Shown: positions 17,096-26,883, numbered from the stretch's first letter. The stretch is DNA of 64,000 nt from Hyphomonadaceae bacterium (GCA_024743315.1 JANSWU010000002.1:480403-544402); one strand, 5' to 3'. The notes: generated by a model not told the origin, from the sequence alone. Program-made: numbers and translations.

Positions 17096-18295
17096 TTATG
17101 GCAAGCTGCCAATCAGAAGCGCGTCAGTTTGAGCGCCCTGCCTGAGTGCATCCGCATTTGGTTCCCGGCGCAGCAAGGCGTTGCAGGACAGGAAAGGATG
17201 CAAAAGCGAGCTATCCTGATTGGCGGCGGGCGTAAGTAAGAGTGTGCCGTCCTCGGCAATCGTTGCGGTAGCGCGCATGAAATGCTCTCGAGGCCCATTC
17301 TTTGGAATGTTCGACTCCAATCGAACGCGGATCAGGCGGTCGGCCCATGGCCGTCCGAGCAGCGGGGCCAGGAAGAGGTGTGCGCAGACCAAAGCCGAGG
17401 CCGGGTTTCCCGGGAGTCCCAAGACGCACGTAGATTTTGACCGGGAGAGCCAAGTTGGTTTGCCGGGCCGAACGGCGATTTTCGAAAAAACCGGCTGATA
17501 CCCTCGAGTACGAAAGGCCGCCTGCATATGATCGTGATCGCCCACAGAAGCACCTCCGATCGGGACAAAGACATCAATATCGATGCTATTATCGAGCGCA
17601 CGGTGGATGGCCTCTTCACTGTCCCCGGCAATGCCGAGGTCAATCGGCTGCCCGCCCCAGCATTCGATCAGGCCTGCCAATCCGAATGGATTCGAATTGA
17701 TGATCTCGCCTGGAGCCAGGTCAGACCCGGGCGGTCTCAATTCGTCGCCATTGGCGATCAGGCCGACCCGCAGTTTGCGCTTCACCTCAATTTGGGAATT
17801 ATTGCTGGCGGCAATCATTGAAAGATGGGCTGGTGTGAGAACTGTGTCTTTGGCGATCAACGTTTCGCCCGTCTCAAAGTCTAAGCCTGCAACTCTGATA
17901 TGCGCGGATCGGTCATAAGAATCGGAACAAACTATCTCATCGCCTTCTCGTGTGACATTCTCCTGGATCAGGACGTGGTCAGCGCCGTCGGGGATCACCG
18001 AGCCGGTAAACAGTCTAACGGCTTCGCCAGCTGAGAGGGAGCCGGAAAAAGGCGCCCCGGCAGGCGCCTCACCGATGACGCGCAAGCAGGTATTCGGGCT
18101 CTGAACATCTGCAAGCCGCACGGCATAGCCGTCCATTGCCGACATGGGGGCAGGGGGGTGTGTCCGTCTGGCGAACACAGGCGCCGCCAAGGTGCGCCCC
18201 AAGGCCAGTGTCAGGTCCACTGCTTCTTGGCCGGGATCTGGTTTGACGGTTTCGATAAGGGCCAGCGCATCCGCAACGCTGATCAGGCCACTCAT
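17096..18295 (-). CDS. moeA: Molybdopterin molybdenumtransferase MoeA
   Basis: A 399-residue protein that inserts molybdate into adenylylated molybdopterin. Family segments are MSAMDGYAVR in domain I, the central GGASVGDHDHMQ, and FSKIAVRPGKPTW with GLPGNPASALV in the catalytic domain. ATG 18295 overlaps the moaC stop (ATGA). It is the last Moco-synthesis gene; 162 bases separate it from the molybdohydroxylase genes on the same strand, so read-through is possible but a separate promoter there cannot be excluded. Confidence 0.95.
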   Translation of the reverse strand: MSGLISVADALALIETVKPDPGQEAVDLTLALGRTLAAPVFARRTHPPAPMSAMDGYAVRLADVQSPNTCLRVIGEAPAGAPFSGSLSAGEAVRLFTGSVIPDGADHVLIQENVTREGDEIVCSDSYDRSAHIRVAGLDFETGETLIAKDTVLTPAHLSMIAASNNSQIEVKRKLRVGLIANGDELRPPGSDLAPGEIINSNPFGLAGLIECWGGQPIDLGIAGDSEEAIHRALDNSIDIDVFVPIGGASVGDHDHMQAAFRTRGYQPVFSKIAVRPGKPTWLSRSKSTCVLGLPGNPASALVCAHLFLAPLLGRPWADRLIRVRLESNIPKNGPREHFMRATATIAEDGTLLLTPAANQDSSLLHPFLSCNALLRREPNADALRQGAQTDALLIGSLP

Positions 18296-18774
18296 GTCGC
18301 GGACTTTCGATACATGCCAGACTTGCCGCCGGTTTTCTCCAGCAATTCGATGCCATGGATCACGATCGATTTGTCGACGGCTTTCAGCATGTCATAGAGC
18401 GTCAGGCAGGCCGCCGAGACGCTGGTCAGAGCCTCCATTTCAACACCCGTTTTACCAGTCGTCTTGACCCGGGCAACGACTTCAAACTCCGACCTATCGA
18501 CCCGTGGCGTGATGTCGACTTTGACGCCGGTAATTGGCAGCGGGTGGCAGAGCGGGATCAGATCGGCTGTCCGTTTGGCCGCCATGATGCCCGCGAGTTC
18601 CGCAATGGCGATCGGGTCTCCTTTTTTGGTCTCTCGTCCGACGGCCAGGTCAAACGCTTGCTCTGACACGCGAACGTAACCGTGTGCGAGGGCGACCCGG
18701 TCTGTCTCGGTTTTATCGGTGACATCGACCATGCGCGCACGCCCATCCGCACCGATATGCGTCAGCTCGCTCAT
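18292..18774 (-). CDS. moaC: Cyclic pyranopterin monophosphate synthase MoaC
   Basis: A 160-residue enzyme that converts 3',8-cyclo-7,8-dihydro-GTP, the MoaA product, to cyclic pyranopterin monophosphate. Diagnostic motifs are all present: MVDVTDK near the N-terminus, [15 protein letters not shown] in the middle, and [13 protein letters not shown] with the KAVDK segment near the end. It lies one base downstream of moaB and overlaps moeA. Confidence 0.96.
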   Translation of the reverse strand: MSELTHIGADGRARMVDVTDKTETDRVALAHGYVRVSEQAFDLAVGRETKKGDPIAIAELAGIMAAKRTADLIPLCHPLPITGVKVDITPRVDRSEFEVVARVKTTGKTGVEMEALTSVSAACLTLYDMLKAVDKSIVIHGIELLEKTGGKSGMYRKSAT

Positions 18775-18775
18775 C

Positions 18776-19306
18776 TCAGGTCTCCATCAAACGCGGCATC
18801 AACTCAACCAGATTGCACGGCTTGTGACGGCTATCGAGTTGGAAAGAAATGACCTTGTCCCAACCATCTTTGACGGCACCATTAGAGCCGGGAAGGCAGA
18901 AGATGAAGGTGCCCTTGGCTAGACCCGCAATCGCTCGGCTTTGCAGGGTCGACAGACCGACGCTTTGATAAGAAACCTGATGGAAAATCACCGAGAAGCC
19001 ATCAATCGTCTTTTCAAACAGGGGCATGATCGCCTCAGGGGTGACATCGCGCCCGGTGAGTCCGGTGCCGCCGCTGGAGATCACGACATCGACCTCTGGA
19101 TCATCGATCCAGCTCTGAACCTTGCTCCGAATGAGTAGCGGATCGTCTTTGACGATTTCCCGCGTGACCACTTCATGGCCCGCTTTCGATACTCGCTCGG
19201 CCAGGGTCTTGCCGGACGTGTCCGTTTCAAGCGTTCGGGTGTCGCTGACCACCAGAACGGCAATTCGAACAGGGAGAAAAGGAAGCGTTTCATCTATTCC
19301 TGGCAT
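18776..19306 (-). CDS. moaB: Molybdenum cofactor biosynthesis protein MoaB
   Basis: A 176-residue molybdopterin-binding protein of the MoaB/Mog fold that prepares adenylylated molybdopterin for metal insertion by MoeA. It has the VLVVSDTRT start, the SSGGTGLTGRDVTPEA motif and the FCLPGSNGAVKDGW segment. The start overlaps the moaE stop by 13 bases. MoaB and Mog are hard to separate by eye; the length and motif spacing favour MoaB. Confidence 0.93.
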   Translation of the reverse strand: MPGIDETLPFLPVRIAVLVVSDTRTLETDTSGKTLAERVSKAGHEVVTREIVKDDPLLIRSKVQSWIDDPEVDVVISSGGTGLTGRDVTPEAIMPLFEKTIDGFSVIFHQVSYQSVGLSTLQSRAIAGLAKGTFIFCLPGSNGAVKDGWDKVISFQLDSRHKPCNLVELMPRLMET

Positions 19307-19767
19307 GCTTGGGCTTGCTCCATGTTCCAGCGTCTGGCGTCCTGATAATCTTCGGCCCGTGGTTCAATCCAGGTTGCTTTATCTGCGACGGTTTCTTTCT
19401 TCCAGAATACGGCTTCGGTCTTAAGATAATCCATCAAGAAATCTGCCGCCTCGAAGGCGGCGCGGCGATGCTTGGAGGCGGCTGCGACAAACACGATCGT
19501 GTCACCGGGCTGCATCTCACCAACGCGATGAACGACTTTGACGCCGGTTAAGGGCCATTTCGCATTCGCAGTTTTGATGGCGCGTTCGATTCCCGTTTCC
19601 GTCATTGGAGAATAAGCTTGTAGAAACAATGCGCTGACTGCACCTGAGTTAGAGTTCGGACGAACCTGTCCGGTGAAGGTAACGATGGCTCCAGCAGCGG
19701 CGTTTTCGGCTTCGAACGCGCGTAACAAGTCGCCAGAATGGATCGGGAGATCGGTGATTGTAATCAT
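19294..19767 (-). CDS. moaE: Molybdopterin synthase catalytic subunit MoaE
   Basis: A 157-residue protein which with MoaD inserts the dithiolene sulfurs into cPMP. The HRVGEMQPGDTIVFVAAAS and KTEAVFWKKE segments hold the conserved lysines of the active site. The start is ATG 19767, one base after the moaD stop; the longer open frame to 19845 reads back into moaD and is rejected. Order moaD-moaE directly after moaA is a normal Moco operon arrangement. Confidence 0.94.
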   Translation of the reverse strand: MITITDLPIHSGDLLRAFEAENAAAGAIVTFTGQVRPNSNSGAVSALFLQAYSPMTETGIERAIKTANAKWPLTGVKVVHRVGEMQPGDTIVFVAAASKHRRAAFEAADFLMDYLKTEAVFWKKETVADKATWIEPRAEDYQDARRWNMEQAQACQE

Positions 19768-19768
19768 C

Positions 19769-20017
19769 CTAACCGCCTCCCACCGGCGGCATGAAGGCGA
19801 TCTCGTCATCCCCCGCAACAGGGTCTGCATCGAACACGATTTCATTATTGATCGCGATCCGGACGGTCGGTTCTTTCATTGCGCCACTCGCCTCGAACCG
19901 AAGGTCTAACCAGTCGCGCAAGTCAGCTGCCGTCCGGATATCGTCAGGCAAGTCGAGCACCTCTACCGTCGTCCCGGTGAGGTCGCTGAGGCGTCCAAAA
20001 TAGAGCAATTTCGCCAT
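19769..20017 (-). CDS. moaD: Molybdopterin synthase sulfur-carrier subunit MoaD
   Basis: An 82-residue ubiquitin-like protein ending in the double glycine (PPVGGG) that is adenylylated and thiocarboxylated before donating sulfur to MoaE. The short length and internal AINNEIVFDADPVAGDDEI pattern fit MoaD. It lies one base downstream of moaA and one base upstream of moaE. No moeB-type activating enzyme is seen in the window, so that step must be encoded elsewhere. Confidence 0.94.
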   Translation of the reverse strand: MAKLLYFGRLSDLTGTTVEVLDLPDDIRTAADLRDWLDLRFEASGAMKEPTVRIAINNEIVFDADPVAGDDEIAFMPPVGGG

Positions 20018-20018
20018 C

Positions 20019-21047
20019 CTATCCTCCCGTTACGGACATATGTCGCTCCAGCGACGGATCCTGACCGCGTTCGTGGATGGAAAATTCATGACGCTCAGGT
20101 TTCTTGAACAGGGCGCGATCAAGACAAGCGTTCAAGGCGTCATCGGGGTGGTCGCTTTCACGCAATGCCGCGCGCAAATCAATATGATCATCCTGACCGA
20201 GGCACATATAAATGCGCCCTGTGCAGGTGACGCGGACACGGTTGCAACCGGCGCAAAAATTATTTGTCAGCGGCGTTATGAAGCCGAGCCTCCCGCCGGT
20301 CTGTTCAACTCGCACATAGCGCGACGGGCCACCATTCGGGATGGAGGCGGAAACGTCGGTCAGAGTCCATTCTTGCTCTAATGCATCGCGGACCATTGGC
20401 AGCGGCACATATTGATCAATCCGGTCTTCACCCGTTTCTCCGAGCGGCATCACTTCAATCAAGGTCATGTCCATGCCCCTATTGTGCGCCCAGGCAATCA
20501 TATCAGCGAGATCGTGCATGTTTTCGTGTTTCAGCGCGACGGTGTTGATTTTGATCTTCAAACCGGCGTCCAAGGCGGCATCGATGCCGGCCAGAACTTG
20601 ATCCAGTTTGCCGCGGCGCGTGATCCGCTCAAACGAATCTGGATCGAGTGTGTCGAGCGACACATTGATCCGTTTGACGCCGCTGCGCGCCAGCATCTCA
20701 GCATGCTGTTCGAGCTGCGTCGCATTGGTGGTCAGGGTCAACTCATCCAGCCCCTTGCCGAGATAAGCGCCGAGGCGTGTGAACAGTTCCGGCATGCCTT
20801 TGCGAACGAGGGGCTCGCCGCCAGTGACACGGATCTTCTTGACCCCGCGCTGAATGAAAGCGCGCGCGACTTGATCCAATTCCTCGATGCTCAGCAATTC
20901 GCGCTTGGGCAGGAATTGCATGATCTCGGACATGCAATAGGTGCAGCGCAGATCGCAACGATCCGTTACCGACAAACGCAAATAGGTGACGTGGCGGCCA
21001 AACTGATCGACCAGGGGCGCGCGTGTTGGTGCAAGACCATCAGGCAT
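20019..21047 (-). CDS. moaA: GTP 3',8-cyclase MoaA (radical SAM)
   Basis: A 342-residue radical SAM enzyme for the first step of Moco synthesis. The SAM cluster is held by C31, C35 and C38 (CDLRCTYC); the GTP-binding C-terminal cluster lies in [13 protein letters not shown]. The protein ends in GG, the tail that takes part in catalysis in MoaA. The start overlaps the end of the XdhC-MocA gene by eight bases, tying cofactor synthesis to cofactor maturation. Confidence 0.96.
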   Translation of the reverse strand: MPDGLAPTRAPLVDQFGRHVTYLRLSVTDRCDLRCTYCMSEIMQFLPKRELLSIEELDQVARAFIQRGVKKIRVTGGEPLVRKGMPELFTRLGAYLGKGLDELTLTTNATQLEQHAEMLARSGVKRINVSLDTLDPDSFERITRRGKLDQVLAGIDAALDAGLKIKINTVALKHENMHDLADMIAWAHNRGMDMTLIEVMPLGETGEDRIDQYVPLPMVRDALEQEWTLTDVSASIPNGGPSRYVRVEQTGGRLGFITPLTNNFCAGCNRVRVTCTGRIYMCLGQDDHIDLRAALRESDHPDDALNACLDRALFKKPERHEFSIHERGQDPSLERHMSVTGG

Positions 21048-22608
21048 GAACCGTCTCCTGGCGGCGCGTGAGGTCTGAAACTCGATCGATATCTATCGCT
21101 TCTTGAGGGGTGATTGAGGCGGTCGCGGCTCCGTGCTCCAGACCTTCAAAAACGGATTTGGCACCACGATCCCCCGTGAGTTCTGCCAAGGCGTCAAAAT
21201 GGCGACGTTTGAACAATGCAGGCGGATAAAGCACACCATTGGCCTCGCTCATGATGGCTGTCAGGGCCGGATTTTGCGCGAGGTCCTGAATATGATTGAG
21301 GTGGTCATCTGAGACATAAGGCATATCTGCGAGCAAAATGAGCACCTGATCGATTTTCGGGTTTGTGCTGATCGCATCGAGGCCCGCTTTCAGCGAAGTC
21401 GCTTGCCCCAGATGGGCGTCCGGATTGTTGATCACCTGCCATCCCAGGCGACGAAGCTGGGTTGCGCGTTGAGGATGCTGGTCATTGGTGACAGCGATCT
21501 TTATTGAGGATGAAGGGCTCAAGGCGATGGACGCCGCGCGTTCAAGCACGCTTTGATCTCCACACTGCGCCAGCAGCTTGTCGCCAGCTTCGAAGCGACT
21601 GGAGGCCCCGGCGGCGAGCATCAAAACTGCTGTTGAAGCAGCGGATGCGATTGGCTTTCCTGGAAAGGTGTCAATGATTTCAGCCAGAGTAGAAATGGCC
21701 AGCATCGAGGCGTCGCGCAGCGACGGCACCAATCCAATTGGGCCTACAATACGATTGATGTCCGCCTCGCTTGCGCTCGCTTCGCGCAAGGCGTCGCATC
21801 GGACTTGATGCGTACGGCGACTGCCGACTGCGCCAATATAGAAGGCGGGCCCGCGCAAGGCTTGTTGCAGAAGCGGGACCTCCCAATCCCGATCATGGAA
21901 GAGCAGGACAAACGCTGTCCAGGGATCATCTGACACGTCCGCGAGTTGTGCCGGTGTTATGAGTGTTTCAATCGAAGTAACGCCGCATTCGCGCGCCGCC
22001 TCGACATCTTCATCATCCAGGACCTGGAGGTGAACGTCATACCCGGCGGACGTTGCGATCGTCGCCAGCGCTAGGGCGTCTTCGCCGCGACCCGCAATTC
22101 GGATTTGCAGCTTTGGGGCATAGCCGAAAACGAAATCGTCTTCGCTGATCCGAGCTCCCGCCGATAGCAGGGTGAGTGAACCGGAATGGCTGAGCTGGAG
22201 CGAGATCGGAATTCGCCGCGCGAGTGTCTCGGCTGCGGTCCGCATCGTTCTTTCGTCTGGCCTGGGAAGGATGGTGATTTCAATCGCGCCGCCGCAGGGC
22301 AGGGGAAGGTCGACAAAGGGCGATCCTGCGCCATAGCGCAAATGAGTGACTTCGCCACGCTCAATCGATTGGCGCGCTTGCAATTTGACGTCGGCGTCGA
22401 TGCACCCACCCGAAATATAGCCAAGGCTCGAAGTTTCGCTCACTGCCAAAAGAGCGCCCGGGGCGCGGACGGCGCCGCCTTCCGTGCGTGTAACAATGAC
22501 CAGGGCTGTCGCCTCGCCTTGGGCCTGCCATTTCGACAGCGTCGCCAACACATCTGCCGCATGTTCACCGGTTTGCGCCATCGCACTCATAAAAGCGATG
22601 TAAACCAT
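21040..22608 (-). CDS. XdhC-MocA fusion: Moco sulfuration chaperone plus molybdopterin cytidylyltransferase
   Basis: A 522-residue two-domain protein. Residues to about 320 are XdhC/CoxI-like ([12 protein letters not shown] near 65; a Rossmann part with [13 protein letters not shown]), a family that binds Moco and helps its terminal sulfuration. From about 325 a nucleotidyltransferase domain begins with [16 protein letters not shown], the MocA form of the MobA signature, with [12 protein letters not shown] further on. MocA makes the cytosine-dinucleotide cofactor used by xanthine-oxidase-family enzymes, which matches the IorAB-like pair in this block. An ATG at 22590 is an alternative start. 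Confidence 0.88.
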   Translation of the reverse strand: MVYIAFMSAMAQTGEHAADVLATLSKWQAQGEATALVIVTRTEGGAVRAPGALLAVSETSSLGYISGGCIDADVKLQARQSIERGEVTHLRYGAGSPFVDLPLPCGGAIEITILPRPDERTMRTAAETLARRIPISLQLSHSGSLTLLSAGARISEDDFVFGYAPKLQIRIAGRGEDALALATIATSAGYDVHLQVLDDEDVEAARECGVTSIETLITPAQLADVSDDPWTAFVLLFHDRDWEVPLLQQALRGPAFYIGAVGSRRTHQVRCDALREASASEADINRIVGPIGLVPSLRDASMLAISTLAEIIDTFPGKPIASAASTAVLMLAAGASSRFEAGDKLLAQCGDQSVLERAASIALSPSSSIKIAVTNDQHPQRATQLRRLGWQVINNPDAHLGQATSLKAGLDAISTNPKIDQVLILLADMPYVSDDHLNHIQDLAQNPALTAIMSEANGVLYPPALFKRRHFDALAELTGDRGAKSVFEGLEHGAATASITPQEAIDIDRVSDLTRRQETVHA

Positions 22609-22627
22609 GATTTAGATCGCGACTAGG

Positions 22628-22972
22628 TCACTTCGCCAAATTGGTTTGAAATACTTTCAGATCTTCCGCATTGGCGGTGCTTGCTGTCGCGCAAATGCGA
22701 TCATAAGCGTCGAGAATGCTCTGCCCAAGTGGCGTAATCTGTGCGCCGCCGCCAGTCGCGCCGCCGTGTTGAGTCGTGACGATCGGCAAGGAGAAGCTCG
22801 CATTCATTTGATCGATCAGCTTCAGGGCGCGCGGATAGGACATGCCGAGCTGCTCCGCCGCGGAACGGATTGATCCCGTAGACAGAAGCGCGCGGAGCAG
22901 GGCGGCTTTGCCGGGCCCGAAGCGGGCGCCAGACGGCAAATCAATCCGGACACTCAAGCGCGCTTCCATCAT
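22628..22972 (-). CDS. ModE-type winged-helix DNA-binding protein (no molybdate-binding domain)
   Basis: A 114-residue protein equal to the N-terminal half of ModE: a LysR-like winged helix (SIRSAAEQLGMSYPRALKLI) followed by the wing GGATGGGAQITPLG. The C-terminal MOP/TOBE repeats that bind molybdate in E. coli ModE are missing, and the protein ends soon after residue 105. Position at the head of the Moco genes suggests it regulates them, but what it senses is unclear. It begins 45 bases after the TIGR03032 gene on the same strand, leaving little room for its own promoter. Confidence 0.85.
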   Translation of the reverse strand: MMEARLSVRIDLPSGARFGPGKAALLRALLSTGSIRSAAEQLGMSYPRALKLIDQMNASFSLPIVTTQHGGATGGGAQITPLGQSILDAYDRICATASTANAEDLKVFQTNLAK

Positions 22973-23017
22973 CGCTAAAAGCTTGCAGGTTCCGCGTATG
23001 AAAGCAATCCACCGATC

Positions 23018-24277
23018 TTAGCGCTTTGATGCAGGATCCCAGTTTTCGATCGTGATAAAGGAATTGAACTCAGCTGAATGCGGCGCCACGGTCAGCGCGT
23101 CCTTGACGCCAGGCAAGACCGTCACGTCGAACAATTCCTGGATCGCGCCGTCGAAACGGATCCAATGCGCGACGGAGCCATCGGCCAGAGAAATCACCTG
23201 GACGCCGCACCACGGGTCGGCGTCTTTCTCTTTCAATTTGTCTTCAAGGGCGAGGCCGTCAAAGCGCTTATAACGCGGCTTGGACAGGGTCACGATCGCA
23301 TAGCCATCGACAAAGGCAAGGCCACGAATAAAGCCCGGGCAGAAGGCTACCGGCTTGAAGGCTTTCTTCTTTTGATCGATCCAGCCAATCTCGCCTGTGC
23401 CGGAATTGACGACCCAGAGCTTGTCCTCATGGACCCGTGGTGAATGCGGCATGGACAGGCCCTCAGCGACAATTTCATCGGTCTCTATATCGATGATCAC
23501 TCCGCCATCATCGCGGCGATCGCGCCAACCATCGATAATGTCCGAGCGACACACGGCGCTGGCATATTTCGGCTCCCCATCCTGCATGGCGAGCCCGTTC
23601 AGGTGGCAGCGATCTTCCGGCGCCAGTTTCGAAATGAAAGGCGGTTTCCAGATCGGCTTGAAACTGTGCTTGAGGCTGAGTTCGCAGAGGCAGGAATAGC
23701 GCGTATTGATGAACACAACGCGGCCATCTTTCTTAACGCCAATCTCATGCAGATCGACCGCGCCCGTGGTCTGGAAATTGCGCGGCACGAAAACTTTGTC
23801 GAATTTCTCATTGGCGAGTTGATTGGGGCCGATCACATTTTCGAGGCGAATGATCTGATTGAGCGAGGCGAGATAGACACGCTCGGAATTGCCGACCACG
23901 CCCATGGCCTGCGGATAGCGCGCCTGGTGCAGGGACAATTTCTTATCGAGTCCGTGGCCGAGGAAATAGAGAATGCCGGTCTGATAGGAGGTGAAGGCCA
24001 GTGAGATGTTTCGCGTGGCGAGGAAATTATACAGCCCGCTCGAGAATGAAATATCGGTTTTCTGCGGCGCTGCGGGCGCGGCTTCCGGCGCAGCTGGCGC
24101 GGTTTCGGGGGGCGTCTCAGCCTTCGTAGCAGCTTCCTTCTCAGGCGCATCTGCTTCGGTTGGTTTCTCTAGCGTTTCCACGTCAGCACTGGCGGCGCCG
24201 CGCTTGGGTTTCGCGGGCGCTTTTTTGGCGGTGGTGGTTTCCGGTTTTGGCTCTGTCTTGGATTTTTTTCCGATCAT
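23018..24277 (-). CDS. TIGR03032/DUF4915 family protein
   Basis: A 419-residue protein of unknown function. Residues 1-80 are a low-complexity Lys/Ala/Pro/Glu-rich segment; the rest (from ISFSSGLYNFLA) matches my recollection of TIGR03032, which has GRVVFINTRYSCLC, LNGLAMQDGEPKY, GLSMPHSPRVHEDKLWVVNSG and VTVLPGVKDA. The repeated short strands suggest a beta-propeller. No signal peptide is visible. AGGAG lies just upstream of ATG 24277. It is divergent from the autotransporter remnant. Confidence 0.85.
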   Translation of the reverse strand: MIGKKSKTEPKPETTTAKKAPAKPKRGAASADVETLEKPTEADAPEKEAATKAETPPETAPAAPEAAPAAPQKTDISFSSGLYNFLATRNISLAFTSYQTGILYFLGHGLDKKLSLHQARYPQAMGVVGNSERVYLASLNQIIRLENVIGPNQLANEKFDKVFVPRNFQTTGAVDLHEIGVKKDGRVVFINTRYSCLCELSLKHSFKPIWKPPFISKLAPEDRCHLNGLAMQDGEPKYASAVCRSDIIDGWRDRRDDGGVIIDIETDEIVAEGLSMPHSPRVHEDKLWVVNSGTGEIGWIDQKKKAFKPVAFCPGFIRGLAFVDGYAIVTLSKPRYKRFDGLALEDKLKEKDADPWCGVQVISLADGSVAHWIRFDGAIQELFDVTVLPGVKDALTVAPHSAEFNSFITIENWDPASKR

Positions 24278-24458
24278 GAACTCCTGAACGTCGCTGTGCG
24301 ATCATCCCCTCTCTTGCAAGTGATGCGGGGCAGGAAATAGGAAAAACCAAGTTCTGCAAGCGGCTCAGCAAATATTGAGACGCTCGGAGAAAGACGCCCT
24401 CCGAAAATTCCAATCTAATCGCTTTTGTCCACCAATATTCAGCGCGGATGAGGGGATT

Positions 24459-25297
24459 ATGGGCGATCAAACCGAATCAAAATCAGTTCAACTTCAAGTA
24501 TCTTCGATTGAAATACACCCATTAAAGAAGCGGCTGCTGTTTGCCGCCTCGGCGGGTATGATGGCGCTCGCAGTGCCGAGCCTCGGGCTATATGGCAGCC
24601 GCGCCTGGGCGCAAGCCGTGCCGGTCGAATGTGATGACACAAATCCGAGCGATCCGACCAATCCGAATGTCGGCAATGGCACTGCCGATGCCGGCGAGAC
24701 TCTGGAATGCATCTCAAACCCTGCGAACGACGCCTTTGGTCCGATCAATACGACTGCAGATGATCTGACGATCGTGATTGGCGATGGAAATCCCGGAACC
24801 TTGCTTGACCTGAATTCCAGTAACGATCGTGCCATCTTTATGACTGGCCGTGGCAATCAAACGCTGCAGATTTCCACTAATGCTACTGTGTCGCGCTCAG
24901 TGTCGGGGGGGAGCCCTTTGATTGAAGTGCTTGGAGATAATGGCAACATTAGCATCCGGAATGACGGAGACATCTCCCTCGGGTCTTATGGATCCGCGCT
25001 GACCAATGGCACGGCGTTGAAAGTGTCTGGGGTCAGCAGAACATTGATGCGCGGTTACGGGCGAGTTATGAGACGGTGACCGGCGACCGCGCGATCCAGA
25101 CCCGGGCGGTGCTGGATGTGCCGGACGCGCATTTTACCCCGCAATCGGCGGCTCTGGACCAAGCCCGCCTGGCGCTCGGTGCAGATCTCCACATCCAGTT
25201 CAACGAAAGCGTGTTCGGCTATATCCGCTATGACACGCGCCGCGGCGAGAACCTGATCGAGGATGAAGGATGGATCGGCGTCTCAGCACGGTTTTAG
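24459..25297 (+). pseudogene. Autotransporter remnant with internal deletion and frameshift
   Basis: The 5' part (24459-25078, AGGGG ribosome site) encodes a long signal peptide ending near SRAWAQA and the start of an Asp/Asn/Gly-rich passenger resembling a beta-helix. Reading stops at TGA 25077-25079. In another frame, from about 25030 (QNIDARLRASYETVTGD) to TAG-terminated 25297, lies the end of an autotransporter beta-barrel finishing in GWIGVSARF. The halves overlap at about 25020-25035 and together span only 840 bp, far too short for a functional autotransporter. The simplest reading is a large internal deletion that fused the ends out of frame. Confidence 0.75.
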
Positions 25298-25527
25298 GTC
25301 GTGATTTTCGGTGAGATGCATTGTAGGCCGCTGATAGGGGAGAGGGGGCGTTTGATCGCGACGCAAATGATGCATTGCACTGTCCGCTAGCGAAGGACCG
25401 GCAAAGCCAAGAAACCCGTATCATCGGTACGGCTTAATCATGAGCACGTTGGCGCATCGAATAATTCGATAATCAACATTATGAGAAATAATGGAATGAT
25501 TGAAACCCGTGGCTCTCGGAAGCCGTC

Positions 25528-26883
25528 GTGACAGCTCTCAAGCGAGTCGCGATCCCAGTCCTCCTATGCTTTGCAGCCGCGGCGCTCTATGCGCTGACTC
25601 TCTATTATCCCCTGCCACGGTATGATCATTGGCACCTGGTGACCTTGTTGCAAGCATCAGACGCACAGACGCTTGCCGCAGCGGATCTGTTTCAGCTTCA
25701 TGGATGTCATTGGCATGCTTCCGGTTATGGCGTGCTGCTGATCAGCGCATACGTCACCGGCTTAAGCCATTGGGCCGAAGTGACTGCTAGCTTGGGCTTC
25801 GCGGCACTCGGATACATCGGATTGGCCCGCATTCTAGCCCGTCAGTGCAGCATGCTGTCGACCGAAAAACAACTTTCGGGCTTGCTCATCCTTGCCGCAT
25901 TTTTCCTGTTTTCGATCGATCAGACCGAGAACTGGCTCTGGGGTTGGCAGGTTGCGGTGTTCACCAGTCTTTGTGGCGCCATTTGGTGCCTCGAACGCCT
26001 CACCGGGCCGGTCGTGACCCCGCTGCACGTTCTGATCGCGGCCCTCTGTGCTGTGCTGGCAATCTATGGCTTCGCGACCGGCTGGCCGCTGATCCCGATT
26101 GGCTTCGCCATTCTAATTAGTCGCCGCGCTCATCGAACCTGGCACGGCGCGCTGGGCTTGCTGATCTGGACGCTATTTTCGGCGCTGATCCTCTGGCACT
26201 TCTTCTTGGCGCGAGCGGCCAGCGGCACCTGCCTTGCAGCCAGCACAGGCGCAGAACCTGTCAGTCCGCTCGATTTTGATCTATTGCTCTATGCGATTAA
26301 CTATGCTGCCAGCCCGGTCGCCCGGTTCTCCTCTGAAATCGCTGTTCCGGTCTTCCTCATTGCAAGCGCGGTCGCCGTATGGGCCATTCGTAATCTGTCC
26401 AGGCGCCAAAATGGCTTGATCGTGAATTTGATACCCGGACTTGCCCTATGCGCTTATGCCTTCGGCGCTGGTTTGATCACCGGTCTCGGGCGCAGCGAGG
26501 CATATGGCACCGAGACGGCATTTCTCGGGCGCTATATCACCTTCGGCAATCTGTTCTGGATCGGCGTTTTGAGTCTGGTGCTTCCCGCCCGGGACAATGC
26601 CGCGAATGTCTCTCGTAAGTATCTGACCGCGTTCGTGGCTTTGATCTTCGTCATGAAAATCGCCACGATCGGCAATGTCGTTCAGAAAGCGGTTCCGCGA
26701 GCGCTGGAGATCCGCGCGGCTGCAGCAAACATTGCCAACTGCTATCCAGATGCTTCGGTCGAGGCCATGGCGTATTTCGAGGCGCCGATACAAGACGTTG
26801 CTGATCGCCTCGACTATCTGTCAGCACACCGGCTGAGCGCGTTTAAACATAGAGCCGCCTGCCCGGCGCTCCCGGCGGATTAG
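25528..26883 (+). CDS. Polytopic membrane protein of unknown function
   Basis: A 451-residue protein with roughly ten or eleven hydrophobic segments. The first extracytoplasmic loop carries LPRYDHWHL and later segments QTENWLWGWQ and ETAFLGRYITFG. An acidic residue in the first loop and many helices recall GT-C glycosyltransferases, but no motif is decisive, so I assign no function. The likely start is GTG 25528, since no ATG is well placed nearby. The stop overlaps the convergent muramidase-like gene by four bases. Confidence 0.7.
   Translation: MTALKRVAIPVLLCFAAAALYALTLYYPLPRYDHWHLVTLLQASDAQTLAAADLFQLHGCHWHASGYGVLLISAYVTGLSHWAEVTASLGFAALGYIGLARILARQCSMLSTEKQLSGLLILAAFFLFSIDQTENWLWGWQVAVFTSLCGAIWCLERLTGPVVTPLHVLIAALCAVLAIYGFATGWPLIPIGFAILISRRAHRTWHGALGLLIWTLFSALILWHFFLARAASGTCLAASTGAEPVSPLDFDLLLYAINYAASPVARFSSEIAVPVFLIASAVAVWAIRNLSRRQNGLIVNLIPGLALCAYAFGAGLITGLGRSEAYGTETAFLGRYITFGNLFWIGVLSLVLPARDNAANVSRKYLTAFVALIFVMKIATIGNVVQKAVPRALEIRAAAANIANCYPDASVEAMAYFEAPIQDVADRLDYLSAHRLSAFKHRAACPALPAD

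Noticed and set aside
20412..21071. A 219-codon plus-strand frame opposite moaA
   Set aside because: moaA carries both Fe-S motifs and the terminal GG; the antisense frame has no recognisable features.
10627..22972. A simple xanthine dehydrogenase (purine catabolism) operon
   Set aside because: XdhC could suggest it, but the Mo subunit has a Tat signal and GVGEP of the IorB type, there is no FAD subunit, and no purine genes are nearby.
22973..23017. A possible ModE-box (CGCTAA and TTAGCG) upstream of the ModE-like gene
   Set aside because: The half-sites are about 38 bases apart, much too far for a ModE operator, and each is only six bases long.
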